Notes: a model not told the origin generated them from the sequence alone. Positions 35,946 to 44,560 are shown, counted from the stretch's first letter. The stretch: DNA of 64,000 nt from Methylobacterium phyllostachyos (GCF_900103445.1 NZ_FNHS01000019.1:33991-97990), one strand, 5' to 3'. Numbers and translations: made by a program.

Positions 35946-37722
35946 CGCCCCGCCCGCGACGGCACCCTCCCCCGACCGGGCTGACCCCGCTCCGGTCTCG
36001 TTCGAAGGAGTCTTCGGCTGGTACCATCCTGCCGGCGGGCCGCGCGGCGTCGTCCTCTGCGGCGCCTATGGATTCGAGCAGATGGCGGCCTATCGCCCCT
36101 GGCGTGCACTGGCCGAGCAGATCGCCGATTCCGGATGCCCGACCCTGCGGTTCGATTATCCCGGCGAGGGTGATTCGGCCGATCTCGACGCTGTCGGCGT
36201 CGAGGCCTGCCTGGCCGCCATCCGCGGGGCCGCCCGGTTCCTGCGCGAGACGGCCGGCGTCGCGGAGGTCGTCCTCGTCGGCCTGCGCCTCGGCGGCGCC
36301 TTCGCGGCCCTGGCCGCGGAGGCCGAGCCCGTCGATCGTCTCGTCCTGCTGGCGCCGGTCGCCTCGGGACGCGCCTACCTGCGCGAGATGCGGCTGCGCG
36401 CCCAGATGATCGGGCGCCTGCCCGACGGTTCCGCCATGCCCGCCGAACCGGAGAGCCTCACGGTCGGCGGCTTCCGCATGGATGCCGCCTTCCAGGCCGA
36501 GCTGTCCGCCCTGAACCTCGCGCGGATCGCGAGGCCGCCCGCGCCCCGTGTGCTGCTCCTGGCCCCCGATCCCAGTCCCCTGGCCGCGCGCCTCCGCACC
36601 CTCGGCTGTGCGGTCGAGACCGGCCCCTTTGCAGGCCTCGCTGGCCTGGTGGGTGACCCGATCTTCGCGACGGTGCCGGAGACGGATTTCGCCCGCATCA
36701 ACGCCTTCGCGGCGGAGGGGGCCGGTCCGGCGGGGCCAGCCTCGACGGCGCCGCCCCCGGCGCGACTCGCCGGCGCCGGCTGGCGCGAGGAGCCGCTCCG
36801 GCTCGCTCAGGGCCTTTTCGGCATAAGCTGCACGCCGGACAATGCGGAGCCCGGGACGCCGACAATCCTGTTCGTCTCCACCGGCATGACCGTCCGGTCG
36901 GGCTGGGGGCGGCAGACGACCGCGCTCGCGCGCAGCCTCGCAACCGAGGGCGTCGCCTCTGTCCGATTCGACGTCTGCGGCGTCGGCGATAGCGTCGCCC
37001 GGCCGGACGGGATCCAGCCGCTCTTCGCCCCGGATGGATTTGCGGACGTGATCCGGGCGGTCGATCACGTCGCCGGGGGCGGCCCGATCGTAGTCGTCGG
37101 CGGGTGCAGTGGCGCCTACGCGGCTTTCCACGCGGTTTGCCGGGACCCGCGGATCGACGGGGCGCTGCTCATCAATCTCTACTGCTTCGACTGGGATCCG
37201 GATCAGAGTATCGAGAGCGTCATCCGCCAGACCTACGGCAGCGCCGCCACCTACGCGGCGTTGCTCACGCAGGGCGCGACTTGGCGCCGGCTCATCCGCG
37301 GACAGATCCGGGTCAGCAAGATCGCCGACGTCCTGGCCCGGCGCGGGTTCGACGCGCTGCTGAGGCGTGTCCGCCGGGCGCTGCGTGCGCCTGCGCCCGG
37401 CGGGTCCGTCGCCCGGCGCGTGGCCACGCTTCGGCGGCGCGGCGCCGAGATCCGCCTGCTCTACAGCGCGGGCGATCCTGGCTTGGCCGCCCTGCGCCGT
37501 CACTTGGGCCGCACCCCGGGCCGCGCCGACCGACGTCTCGGCGCCCCCGTGACGATCGTGCCTGGGGCGGACCACAACCTCGGCTCCGTCGAGGCCCAGG
37601 CCTTTCTCGGCTCGGCTTTGCGCGAGCTTCTGCGCGCCACCCGCCGGGGCTCCGCGGCGCGGGCGGAGCGGCCGACACCGAACGGCGCCGGATGGCTTCA
37701 GACCGTGACGGGCACGGCGTGA
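35935..37722 (+). CDS. Tandem alpha/beta hydrolase with non-serine nucleophile elbows
   Basis: A 595-residue fusion of two alpha/beta-hydrolase domains. In domain one (about 20-270) the elbow reads GLRLGG with Arg118 where Ser is normal, and the FDYPGEGDS strand-loop is conserved. In domain two (about 290-580) it reads GGCSG with Cys391, after RFDVCGVGDS; a late His is in GADHNLGS. The GLRLG form is characteristic of exosortase-A-associated hydrolase 2, and a Cys elbow is found in hydrolase 1, both linked to exopolysaccharide loci; here the two seem fused. The start overlaps the GH2 stop by 11 bases. Reaction unknown; domain one is probably not a serine hydrolase. Confidence 0.85.
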   Translation: MTVDAPPATAPSPDRADPAPVSFEGVFGWYHPAGGPRGVVLCGAYGFEQMAAYRPWRALAEQIADSGCPTLRFDYPGEGDSADLDAVGVEACLAAIRGAARFLRETAGVAEVVLVGLRLGGAFAALAAEAEPVDRLVLLAPVASGRAYLREMRLRAQMIGRLPDGSAMPAEPESLTVGGFRMDAAFQAELSALNLARIARPPAPRVLLLAPDPSPLAARLRTLGCAVETGPFAGLAGLVGDPIFATVPETDFARINAFAAEGAGPAGPASTAPPPARLAGAGWREEPLRLAQGLFGISCTPDNAEPGTPTILFVSTGMTVRSGWGRQTTALARSLATEGVASVRFDVCGVGDSVARPDGIQPLFAPDGFADVIRAVDHVAGGGPIVVVGGCSGAYAAFHAVCRDPRIDGALLINLYCFDWDPDQSIESVIRQTYGSAATYAALLTQGATWRRLIRGQIRVSKIADVLARRGFDALLRRVRRALRAPAPGGSVARRVATLRRRGAEIRLLYSAGDPGLAALRRHLGRTPGRADRRLGAPVTIVPGADHNLGSVEAQAFLGSALRELLRATRRGSAARAERPTPNGAGWLQTVTGTA

Positions 37723-38999
37723 CCGCCATCACGCGCCGCTCGGCCCTGGCCCTGGCCACGGGTGTCCTGGCCGCGGGACGCGCCGGAGCCGCCACGCCCC
37801 TGTATCGGTGCGAGGACCTGATTGATGCGATCGGCGTGAACGTGCATTTCGGCCACGGCGGCACGCCCTATGTCGAGCGCTACGCCGCCTGCGTCGCCGC
37901 CCTCGACGACCTCGGCCTGCATCATCTGCGCGACGACATCGTGCTCACCGGAACGGAGCCGGCCGGCCAGTTCGCGCGGATCGCCGCGCTGTCCGCCCGC
38001 GGCTATCGCTTCAGCCTCGTCTTCTACGACGGCCTGACTCCAGGACCGCGTGTTGCGCCGGAGCGCTTCGCCGAGATCGCCCGATGGGCCGGCGGCGGAC
38101 TCGTCGTCGCGGAGGGCGGCAACGAGCCGCCGATCGCCAGCCGGCCCGATTACCCGCGCCGCTCGGCCGACCATCAGGCCGCCCTGTTCCGGGCAGTGCG
38201 GGCGGATCCCCGGCAGCCTGGCGTCAAGGTCGCGGGACCGAGCTACATCCAGGGCAACGTCGCGGCCGCGCAGGATCTCGCGGGTGCGGTCGATCTCGGA
38301 AACATCCACGCCTATCCCGGCGCCGAGCATCCGGAGACCCGTGGAGGCGGCAGCCTCGCCCGCTTCGTCGCGGCGGCCCGGCCGGTTTTCGGGCCGGCGC
38401 CCGTGATCGCCACCGAGAACGGCTACCATACCGCGCTCGCCACCCGCAGCGCCCATCTGCCGATCTCCGAGGGAATGCGGGCCCGCTACCTGCCGCGCCT
38501 GCTCCTGTGGAGCTACCTTCAGGGTGTGCGGCGGACCTACCTGTACGAGCTGATCGCCAGCTTCGACCACGGCGACGGCGACCCGGAGAGCCGCTTCGGC
38601 CTCCTCGCCTACGATGGCCGGCCGACCCCGTCCTTCGCGGCCGTGCGCAACCTCATCGCGCTCTTCAAGGGCGGCGACGCCGCGGCTTCGCCCTTCACGG
38701 AGGACATCACGGTGGCAAGCACGGCGACGCCCGATCTCGTCTCCGCACGCTTCGCGCGGCGGGATGGCGCCGTGCTGGTGCCGCTCTGGCTCGGCCTCGA
38801 CGGCTGGGACCGGCGCAGCCTCGCTCCCCGGCCCGATGCACCGCCGCAGCTGGTGGACATGCTCCTGTCGCGGACGCCGCGGACGGTCCGCCTGCATCGC
38901 TTCGCGGATGACGGCTCCGTGACCGTGCACGTCCTTCCCCCCGCGCCGCGCATACCCGTTCCGGTCACCGATCGGCTTGCCGTTTTGGAGGTGATCTAG
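37719..38999 (+). CDS. Exported clan-A glycoside hydrolase-like protein
   Basis: A 426-residue TIM-barrel glycosidase-like protein. With the GTG at 37719 it starts MTAITRRSALALATGVLAAGRAGA, a twin-Arg-type signal peptide; an ATG at 37692 would add nine residues. Clan-A catalytic Glu residues are visible: acid/base Glu136 in EGGNEPP and nucleophile Glu233 in IATENGYHT, together with IHAYPGA between them. This resembles enzymes such as the exopolysaccharide hydrolase PslG in plan, not necessarily in specificity. GTG overlaps the preceding stop by 4 bases. Likely to trim or release polysaccharide in the periplasm. Confidence 0.85.
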   Translation: MTAITRRSALALATGVLAAGRAGAATPLYRCEDLIDAIGVNVHFGHGGTPYVERYAACVAALDDLGLHHLRDDIVLTGTEPAGQFARIAALSARGYRFSLVFYDGLTPGPRVAPERFAEIARWAGGGLVVAEGGNEPPIASRPDYPRRSADHQAALFRAVRADPRQPGVKVAGPSYIQGNVAAAQDLAGAVDLGNIHAYPGAEHPETRGGGSLARFVAAARPVFGPAPVIATENGYHTALATRSAHLPISEGMRARYLPRLLLWSYLQGVRRTYLYELIASFDHGDGDPESRFGLLAYDGRPTPSFAAVRNLIALFKGGDAAASPFTEDITVASTATPDLVSARFARRDGAVLVPLWLGLDGWDRRSLAPRPDAPPQLVDMLLSRTPRTVRLHRFADDGSVTVHVLPPAPRIPVPVTDRLAVLEVI

Positions 39000-39296
39000 C
39001 GCGCATTGGATTGAAGGCTTGGCACCCCGTCCGAAGGCGACGCGCACGGTACTCGACAGCGTTGTGCCGATGCACCGCGCGCCTGATTCGGTGACGAGGG
39101 AACCGGTGTCCCGCACATTGTTGCAACACGATCGGGCGCCGCCCTAAGTCTTTCGCACGAAGGGAACGTCTTGACCGAATGCGGTAGAGGACCGGTGATC
39201 GAGGCGCCGCATGTCGGGCGCCTCTTCCTGGGCCAAGGTCATTGTTCCTCGAGGACTGCTTGGCTGGCATCCTGGTAGGCCGTGACGGAGCGATAC
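39000..39296. other. 297-bp intergenic region after the seven-gene operon
   Basis: No gene seen. No stem with a T-run was found immediately after the glycosidase stop, so the end of the transcript is not marked by an obvious terminator. Confidence 0.35.
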
Positions 39297-40121
39297 ATGT
39301 TGGGCTTGCTCTGTGACAAACTCGTCAGCGCCACCCTGCTCGTCCTGAATCTGCTCGCCCCGGCCGAGGTCCACGTGGATACGGACCTCCCCTACGCCGC
39401 GGGAAGCGGACATCGGGCCGACGTCTATCACCCGAACGCGACGGGCCGGAGCCCGGTCCTGGTGTTCCTTTACGGCGGTGGATGGCGGACGGGTTCGAAG
39501 GCGGATGTGGCCTATGTCGGCGCCGCCTTCGCTCGGCGGGGCTTCGTAGTGGTGATCCCCGAATACCGGCATTTTCCGGCGGCGAGCCTGTCGGATATCC
39601 TCGCCGACAACGCCGCCGCGGTCGCCTGGACGATCGCCCATGCGGCCGAGTTCGGGGGCGATGCTCGCCGTGTCGTGGTGGCCGGCCATTCCTCCGGCGC
39701 CTGGGCCGCGGCCATGCTGGGGCTCGACGCGACATGGCTGAAGCAGGCTGGCTCAAGCCCGGAGAAGCTGGCTGGGGTCGTCGGCTTGGCCGGACCCTAT
39801 GCAACCTCCGCGCTGACCGATCCCCAGGACAAGCAGGTCTTCCTTGGCGCCAACTCGGCGATGCAGCCGATCAACCACACGGCCGGGGCGCATCCGGCGC
39901 TGCTGCTGCTGACCGGCGCGGCGGACGAGGACGTGCGGCCGACCGGAACGGTCGCCCTCGCGGACCGGTTGCCGCCCGGCGCCGGCCCTCAGGCCATGCA
40001 CATCTATGCGGGGCTCGGCCACGGACAGATCGTCCGGTCGTTGAGCTTCCCTTTCAGTCTTCAAGCTCCGATTGCGGACGACATTGCACGTTTCGCGATG
40101 GACGCCCATGCTGGATCGTAG
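39297..40121 (+). CDS. Alpha/beta hydrolase (esterase/lipase-like)
   Basis: A 274-residue alpha/beta hydrolase of the carboxylesterase/BD-FAE type: oxyanion motif FLYGGGWRTG, nucleophile Ser in VVAGHSSGAWAAAM, later Asp in GAADEDVRP and His in YAGLGHGQIV. The N-terminus (MLGLLCDKLVSATLLVLNLLAPAEV) is hydrophobic and may be a signal or anchor. The ATG at 39297 is chosen over a GTG at 39282 because CGGAG lies 6 bases upstream of the ATG. It is separated from the preceding operon by about 300 bp. Substrate unknown; kynurenine formamidase-like and sterol-esterase-like proteins share this layout. Confidence 0.85.
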   Translation: MLGLLCDKLVSATLLVLNLLAPAEVHVDTDLPYAAGSGHRADVYHPNATGRSPVLVFLYGGGWRTGSKADVAYVGAAFARRGFVVVIPEYRHFPAASLSDILADNAAAVAWTIAHAAEFGGDARRVVVAGHSSGAWAAAMLGLDATWLKQAGSSPEKLAGVVGLAGPYATSALTDPQDKQVFLGANSAMQPINHTAGAHPALLLLTGAADEDVRPTGTVALADRLPPGAGPQAMHIYAGLGHGQIVRSLSFPFSLQAPIADDIARFAMDAHAGS

Positions 40122-40261
40122 TGCGCCCTGAAGCCCGGCGCGCTTTCTCGGCACCTGGCCGCGCCCTGCCCCTATCGGGATTCCCTGCGCCTGTGCTTTC
40201 GCGGCGGCAGCCACCGGCCAGCGACTCAAATACTGTGCGGATGTCCCCACGAGGCGCCTCC

Positions 40262-40423
40262 ATGCTCGTCTCCGCGCTCACCCTTCGCCGCTGCCTGCTG
40301 CTCGGGCTCATGCTCGTCAGTCTCGTCAAGCTCGCTGACGGCATCGCGCGATACGAGTTGCGGCGAGCCACCGGGGCGATCACGTACGCCGCCGATGCTG
40401 GTTCGGAAGCGTCCGCCGATTAG
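40262..40423 (+). CDS. Possible small membrane peptide
   Basis: A 53-residue open frame from the ATG at 40262 (another ATG at 40241 would add 7 residues). It has one hydrophobic segment (LRRCLLLGLMLVSLVKLADG) followed by a polar tail. Small single-span peptides of this type are common in the group, but I recognise no family and see no clear ribosome site. It may be non-coding. Confidence 0.3.
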   Translation: MLVSALTLRRCLLLGLMLVSLVKLADGIARYELRRATGAITYAADAGSEASAD

Positions 40424-41167
40424 CGGCATGCCGTCTTTGGCGGACCCGGCATCCGTGCCGGCGACGTGCGCTCACGCGAGTCGTGCCGAACTGTGCGGGC
40501 TGCGCGTTTCGCGACAACGACGCATGCCCGCAACTCGCCGAGATCTCGGAGAACGATTCAGGGCAAGCTGACGCTCGGGCTCTCGGGCGGCTGAACCTCG
40601 GACGCTCGGAAGGCCAGCGCGCCCAGCCGCTTGCCTTGGGCCATCCCAGATCGCGAGGCTCGACAGCTATGGCCGGCGCCAAGCTGGTCGATCGACGGTA
40701 ACGTGCAAAGCATGGTCGGAGTGGCCGGACTTGAATTGACGACCCTCTGCCCCCCGGTTTGGCCGCGACAACTGAGAAATCACGACGATTTTGCCAACGG
40801 CCGGATTTAAGACTCATTGAATTTGCAACGCTTCTCAACCCTTCTGCAAACCGCTTGCATTCTTGGGGACTGAATTGAGCGTGTTTCCGATGCAGCGATA
40901 TTTACTTGTAGGTGGTAAGCCCGCAGGGGCGTTGATGGGCGCTGAACCACGAATGCTGTGGTGTAAGAAGGTGCGCTGAAGGGCGCTTCCGACCCAACCC
41001 AGTCGCGACGGGCATCATCGCCGATGCTCGGTCGCGGACCTTCTCAAGTGATGCACTGAGGGATGGGGTGCGCAACGCTTCAAGTCGCGCCACGATGGGC
41101 CGCCGTGGCACCAGCAGGCTGCACGCCGAGGATTATGGGAAGCGGTCGATCTACCTGATCTGAGCGA
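40424..41167. other. 744-bp region without a recognised gene, containing a tRNA-derived repeat
   Basis: The only clear feature is the degenerate tRNA-Pro 3' fragment at 40712-40757, listed separately. Short open frames at about 40900-41111 and 40380-40838 have no motifs. Base composition drops near 40800-40900. Confidence 0.45.
40712..40757 (-). repeat. Degenerate tRNA-Pro(GGG) 3' fragment, candidate attachment site
   Basis: The first 24 bases are identical to 48116-48139, which is the 3' end of the intact tRNA-Pro plus one flanking base. The next 22 bases match with scattered differences, through the T arm and variable region into the anticodon arm. It has the same orientation as the tRNA. 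The 5' half of the tRNA is absent, so it cannot be a working tRNA. A displaced copy of a tRNA 3' end in the same orientation is the usual far-end scar of an element that integrated at that tRNA. Confidence 0.7.
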
Positions 41168-41611
41168 TCAGAACAGAGCTACCAGCGCGACGCCTGCGGT
41201 CATCAGGACAGCGCCGAGAATCCGCCAGAGGCTGGCTGGATGCACGGGAAAGCCGACCCAACCGTAGTGGTCCAGCAGGATCGAGACGGCGACGCCTACG
41301 GTCACGATGATGCCGAGGAAGGACGCCGCGCCGATCGCGGGCGAGGCGTAGAGCTGCGCGAGGATCAGCAGCACGCTGAGGAACCCGCCGAGCCACGCCC
41401 ACCAGGGCACTGCGGCCAGCTGTTGCCCACTTGGCACCTCAAGCTTGCCAATGGCGAGGCCGCCTATCAGCAGCGCCGCGGTGCTGACGAGAAGGGTGAT
41501 CAAGCCGGCCGTGATCGGCAGACCGAGCGACTTGGATAGGGTCGCGTTCTGACCGGGCTGGATCGCGTTGGCGATGCCGGCGAGGATGGTGAGACCGTAG
41601 AGGAACAGCAT
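41168..41611 (-). CDS. YdcZ-type DMT family inner-membrane protein
   Basis: A 147-residue protein of five hydrophobic segments, the size and pattern of the half-size YdcZ (DUF606) members of the drug/metabolite transporter superfamily. It begins MLFLYGLTILAGIANAIQPGQNATL and has VPWWAWLGGFLSVLLILAQLYASP and the C-terminal ILGAVLMTAGVALVALF. Such proteins probably act as dimers; the substrate is unknown. The ATG at 41611 fits the family start; the frame is open for 35 more codons upstream but those residues are polar and non-family. Confidence 0.8.
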   Translation of the reverse strand: MLFLYGLTILAGIANAIQPGQNATLSKSLGLPITAGLITLLVSTAALLIGGLAIGKLEVPSGQQLAAVPWWAWLGGFLSVLLILAQLYASPAIGAASFLGIIVTVGVAVSILLDHYGWVGFPVHPASLWRILGAVLMTAGVALVALF

Positions 41612-41819
41612 ACTCTGCCAGCACGCTGACGAGCGGCTAAGATCCTCCGTCAGCCTGGATACCTTTGACGCGCCCACCTCGACGCGAGGTAGCCGGATGA
41701 TCGTACCCCTCGCCACTGACGCAGCACATTCAGCGCCTTAAGCACCGAATGGTCGAGGTCGGGTTGGTCACTGGAGCGTATACAAACCGTCAGCCGAACC
41801 GACACCGCGTTCCCAGGCC

Positions 41820-41993
41820 TCAGGCCTGCTCGTCGCAGTCGGTGACAGGGCTGCCATCATGGCTGATCTCGCGTGCCAGCATCACCTTCGTGCCGAGCGC
41901 CGTGATGCAGGTCACCGTAGCCCCGAGACCTGCGTCGTCGATCAGCTGGGTTCCGATGCCCCAGCCGTTCTCCCGCCAATCAACTCTCCGCAC
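41820..41993 (-). CDS. Possible 57-residue protein overlapping the YagU-like gene
   Basis: An open frame from a GTG at 41993 gives a protein-like sequence with mixed composition (VRRVDWRENGWGIGTQLIDD, later ITALGTKVMLAREISHDG), unlike the Arg/Ala-rich noise of most short frames here. It overlaps the 3' end of the YagU-like gene by 14 bases on the same strand. No ribosome site stands out and no family is recognised. Confidence 0.35.
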   Translation of the reverse strand: MRRVDWRENGWGIGTQLIDDAGLGATVTCITALGTKVMLAREISHDGSPVTDCDEQA

Positions 41994-42558
41994 CTCGAAC
42001 CGGGGATTGCGGGCGACGACCTGGATGCGCTGAGGATCGTTGTAGCGAGCGGCCGAGCGCCTCCGTCACTACCGCAACAGCGGAACCGTAGACGAGATGG
42101 GCGATCAAGCCTCGAACGCGGGTGAAGATCGGATAGTGATGATTGGGGGCGCTCAGACCGAGGGTGGGCACGAGGTACTCATCCAGAATGAGGGACATGG
42201 CCGTCCCGCAGGTCAGTGCGGCGGTGAAGGGTCGCAACCCGGCGTACCGTCTCAATAGACCGTAGATCGGTCCCCAGCCCATACCGGTGGCGATGTGGAT
42301 CGCTTTGCCCGATATTTCGTGCCGGCGCGGCGTAGGGTCGACGTTCATTGCGTCACAGAGCTTCTGTGCGGCGACCAAAGACGACGATGCGCCGGGGCGC
42401 ACGCGCTTCTCGTGCCGATCAACGCTGTCCGGGGTCGTCCACCGCAACGGACGCTGTGCGAGGTTTGTCACCAGTGTCGCCATCAGCCCGGCCATCAGTC
42501 CGACCGTGACATCGACCCAGACGGGGTGGCTCGGCGGCGGCTTCATCATACGAGCCAT
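41980..42558 (-). CDS. YagU/DUF1440-like membrane protein
   Basis: A 192-residue protein with about four TM segments: VDVTVGLMAGLMATLVTNLAQ near the N-terminus, AIHIATGMGWGPIYGLLRRYA, FTAALTCGTAMSLILDEYLVPTLGL, and GLIAHLVYGSAVAVVTEAL. The layout resembles the YagU (DUF1440) inner-membrane family, whose E. coli member affects acid resistance; the function here is unknown. The ATG at 42558 follows the small upstream gene with a 13-base overlap, so the two are probably coupled. Confidence 0.65.
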   Translation of the reverse strand: MARMMKPPPSHPVWVDVTVGLMAGLMATLVTNLAQRPLRWTTPDSVDRHEKRVRPGASSSLVAAQKLCDAMNVDPTPRRHEISGKAIHIATGMGWGPIYGLLRRYAGLRPFTAALTCGTAMSLILDEYLVPTLGLSAPNHHYPIFTRVRGLIAHLVYGSAVAVVTEALGRSLQRSSAHPGRRPQSPVRGAES

Positions 42559-42899
42559 ATCGACAACCCCAGAACGATGCCGACGCCACCGACCACAACA
42601 CAATAGCCGGAAACGACCCAGGCGTTCGCCCCGGGGGTTCGCCGCGCCCTCTGCACGCGCGCGGGTGCCGATCCAGTCTTGCGTGCCAGGGCGATGCGTT
42701 CGTGAGAGGGAGAGTGCCCGGCGGCTTCATCGTCCGTCCCGAGTTGAGAGAGCCCCGGATCGTAGGCCTTCACCTTGTCACCCGTCGCGCCGCTATCGAT
42801 GTCCGCCTTCAGCATCGCGGAGGTCGGCCGATCTGAGGCAGGCGGCTCCTCTACGGGCAGGTTGCCGGGAGCCGGTGGGGTTTCGGAACGGAGGATCAT
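42546..42899 (-). CDS. Small protein with C-terminal membrane anchor
   Basis: A 117-residue product from the ATG at 42899. The first 90 residues are hydrophilic and disordered-looking (ETPPAPGNLPVEEPPASDRP), and the last ~25 form one hydrophobic helix (ANAWVVSGYCVVVGGVGIVLGLSIWLV). It overlaps the YagU-like gene by 13 bases. No family recognised; it could be a tail-anchored partner of the following membrane protein. Confidence 0.6.
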   Translation of the reverse strand: MILRSETPPAPGNLPVEEPPASDRPTSAMLKADIDSGATGDKVKAYDPGLSQLGTDDEAAGHSPSHERIALARKTGSAPARVQRARRTPGANAWVVSGYCVVVGGVGIVLGLSIWLV

Positions 42900-43176
42900 G
42901 CGATGCGCCTTGCGACACCGTCGCGCCGGGCAACTCCCGGTGCGGGGTCGTGAGACTGAGCAACCCCTGCGATGGGATGCCGAGTTCCCTGGCCGCTGTC
43001 GCATGGGCCGGGCATCATTGGTTCGGACAGCAGGGTTGAGCCGTATGCGGCGGATTCGTTTCGGAGAAACGCCACCGGAAAAGCGGAGTGCCTCCTCACA
43101 ACCCAACGCAGCCGTCGGAAGCGCTGTCGGCGCTCCCCCGAAGCGGACGTTCGCCAGCCGGCCGGCAAACTCAGCT

Positions 43177-43938
43177 TCAGTGGGACGCAGACCCTGAGCC
43201 CTCGCCTGGGCGCGGACGTTCGTCGTCGCGTCGGTTCAGGTGCAGGTATTTCGGATCGAACTCAGCGAACGCCATCAGCCGCGCTACGTCGGGGATGCGC
43301 ACGCGCCTGCTCCTCCATCCGAGCAGGCCCTGTCCGCGCAGATCCTGCAGGACCCGGTTCACGTGCACGCTGGTGATACCCAGTGTGTCGGCGAGATCCT
43401 CCTGAGTGATCGGGAACTCAAAACCGTCCGCGCTCGCGAGACCGACCATCTGGAGGCGCACGAGCAACTCGCAGACGAGATGGGCCATCTGCCGGTCGGC
43501 ATCGCGTTGCCCCATGTTGACGAGCCACTCGCGTAGCGTGCCCTCATCGACCAGGGTCGCCCACCACAGCGCTCGCGTAATGCGGGGATGGTGGTCGGTT
43601 AGATGCTCGATCGCCGAGCGCGGGATATCCACGATGGTGCAGCCCCAGCCGGTGCCGATGCTGTGGTCCATCTCACCTAGGATGGCGACGTGGAGGTCGC
43701 AGAAATCGCCCGGCACCAGGAAAGCCAAGATCTGGCGCCGCCCATCGATGAGAGTCTTATAGCGGCAGGCGAAGCCTTCCACGACGAGGTGCACGTTCTC
43801 AGGCCGCTCGCCTTCGGGGCTGATGTCGACGTGACGCGCGATGCGGCGGGTCCGGGTGGTGAGGTCCTGGAGGACAGCACGATCCTCGTCGGTCAGACGC
43901 GCTCCGTATTCGAGCTTCATGGTCAACGGATTTGACAT
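43177..43938 (-). CDS. Crp/Fnr family transcriptional regulator
   Basis: A 253-residue regulator with a cyclic-nucleotide-binding-like N-terminal domain (RRQILAFLVPGDFCDLHVAIL) and a winged helix-turn-helix (FPITQEDLADTLGITSVHVNRVLQDLRGQGLL). The phrase AFAEFDPKYLHL near the end is shared with the paralogue at 62895-63665 (AEFDPTFLHQ). A strong Shine-Dalgarno (GAGGGGGG) stands directly before the ATG at 43938; the ATG at 43920 is a weaker alternative. No FNR-type Cys cluster is seen. It is the only complete regulator inside the candidate island. Confidence 0.9.
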   Translation of the reverse strand: MSNPLTMKLEYGARLTDEDRAVLQDLTTRTRRIARHVDISPEGERPENVHLVVEGFACRYKTLIDGRRQILAFLVPGDFCDLHVAILGEMDHSIGTGWGCTIVDIPRSAIEHLTDHHPRITRALWWATLVDEGTLREWLVNMGQRDADRQMAHLVCELLVRLQMVGLASADGFEFPITQEDLADTLGITSVHVNRVLQDLRGQGLLGWRSRRVRIPDVARLMAFAEFDPKYLHLNRRDDERPRPGEGSGSASH

Positions 43939-44287
43939 CCCCCCCCTCGTTTGGCGACTTGGCCAGACTGCCTGGGGGGGCGTGACGCCTTCTGCCGCCA
44001 TCAGCCGAACGTCGGTTCGATACCGCCCACCTGTACGCTTCGAGCAAATCCCCAATCTGCAGCAGGTTCCAATTCTTACATATGTGGGTCGTTTCCGATT
44101 TCCCTGATCAAATTTTCGCAGGCCGGATCAATTGATTTGATTTGTGCACCTGTGCGTCCTGGAAATCCAACGTGCGTTATAACGCTTTTCGGTTGCGTGC
44201 GGCACTAGAAGCCATCGTCGGCTGATCGACCGTAGGCGCTGGCGGCAGGGTGAGGCGCGTGCTCCCGCCTGCGACCGGGAGGGCTCG
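43939..44287. other. 349-bp divergent region between Crp/Fnr and DUF6894 genes
   Basis: No gene seen. An AT-rich patch at about 44075-44145 includes the palindrome ATCAATTGAT near 44128, which could be an operator or simply part of a promoter. Both flanking genes point away from this region. Confidence 0.4.
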
Positions 44288-44560
44288 ATGCCCCGCTTTT
44301 TCATCGACACGTTCGACAGCATCGTCGCCATTGACGACGTCGGCTGCGAGTTGCCCGACGAGGCTGCTGTGCGCGAGGTTGTCCGCAAGACGTTGGCCGA
44401 CATGCTCGGGGCCGAACATAAGGGACGGCCTGCGGCTCAGTACCGGGCTGAGGTCCGCGACGAGGCTGGCAGGAGCATACTCACCGCCTCTGTGCTCATC
44501 GTCATCGATAAAGCGCCGGAGCGGAAGGCGGCCGAAGCCTCCGAGCAGCGTGGATCCTGA
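44288..44560 (+). CDS. DUF6894 family small protein
   Basis: A 90-residue protein starting MPRFFIDTFDSIVAIDDVG, with the family layout: N-terminal PRFF strand, the DDVGCELPDEAAVREVVRKTLADM helix region and a C-terminal RDEAGRSILTASVLIVID strand. Function unknown; such small proteins are numerous in Methylobacterium. A paralogue with an unusual start is at 9032-9265. It stands alone, divergent from the island's Crp/Fnr gene, which may or may not control it. Confidence 0.8.
   Translation: MPRFFIDTFDSIVAIDDVGCELPDEAAVREVVRKTLADMLGAEHKGRPAAQYRAEVRDEAGRSILTASVLIVIDKAPERKAAEASEQRGS

Noticed and set aside
40712..40757. Second tRNA-Pro gene
   Set aside because: Only the 3' half is present and it carries substitutions; no acceptor stem partner or D arm can be formed.
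40380..40838. Minus-strand open frame of 152 codons near the tRNA-derived repeat
   Set aside because: It runs across the repeat and is Arg/Ser-rich throughout; no protein-like features.
44128..44137. ATCAATTGAT as an FNR/FixK box
   Set aside because: FixK boxes are TTGA-N6-TCAA; here the half-sites face the other way and the spacing does not fit.
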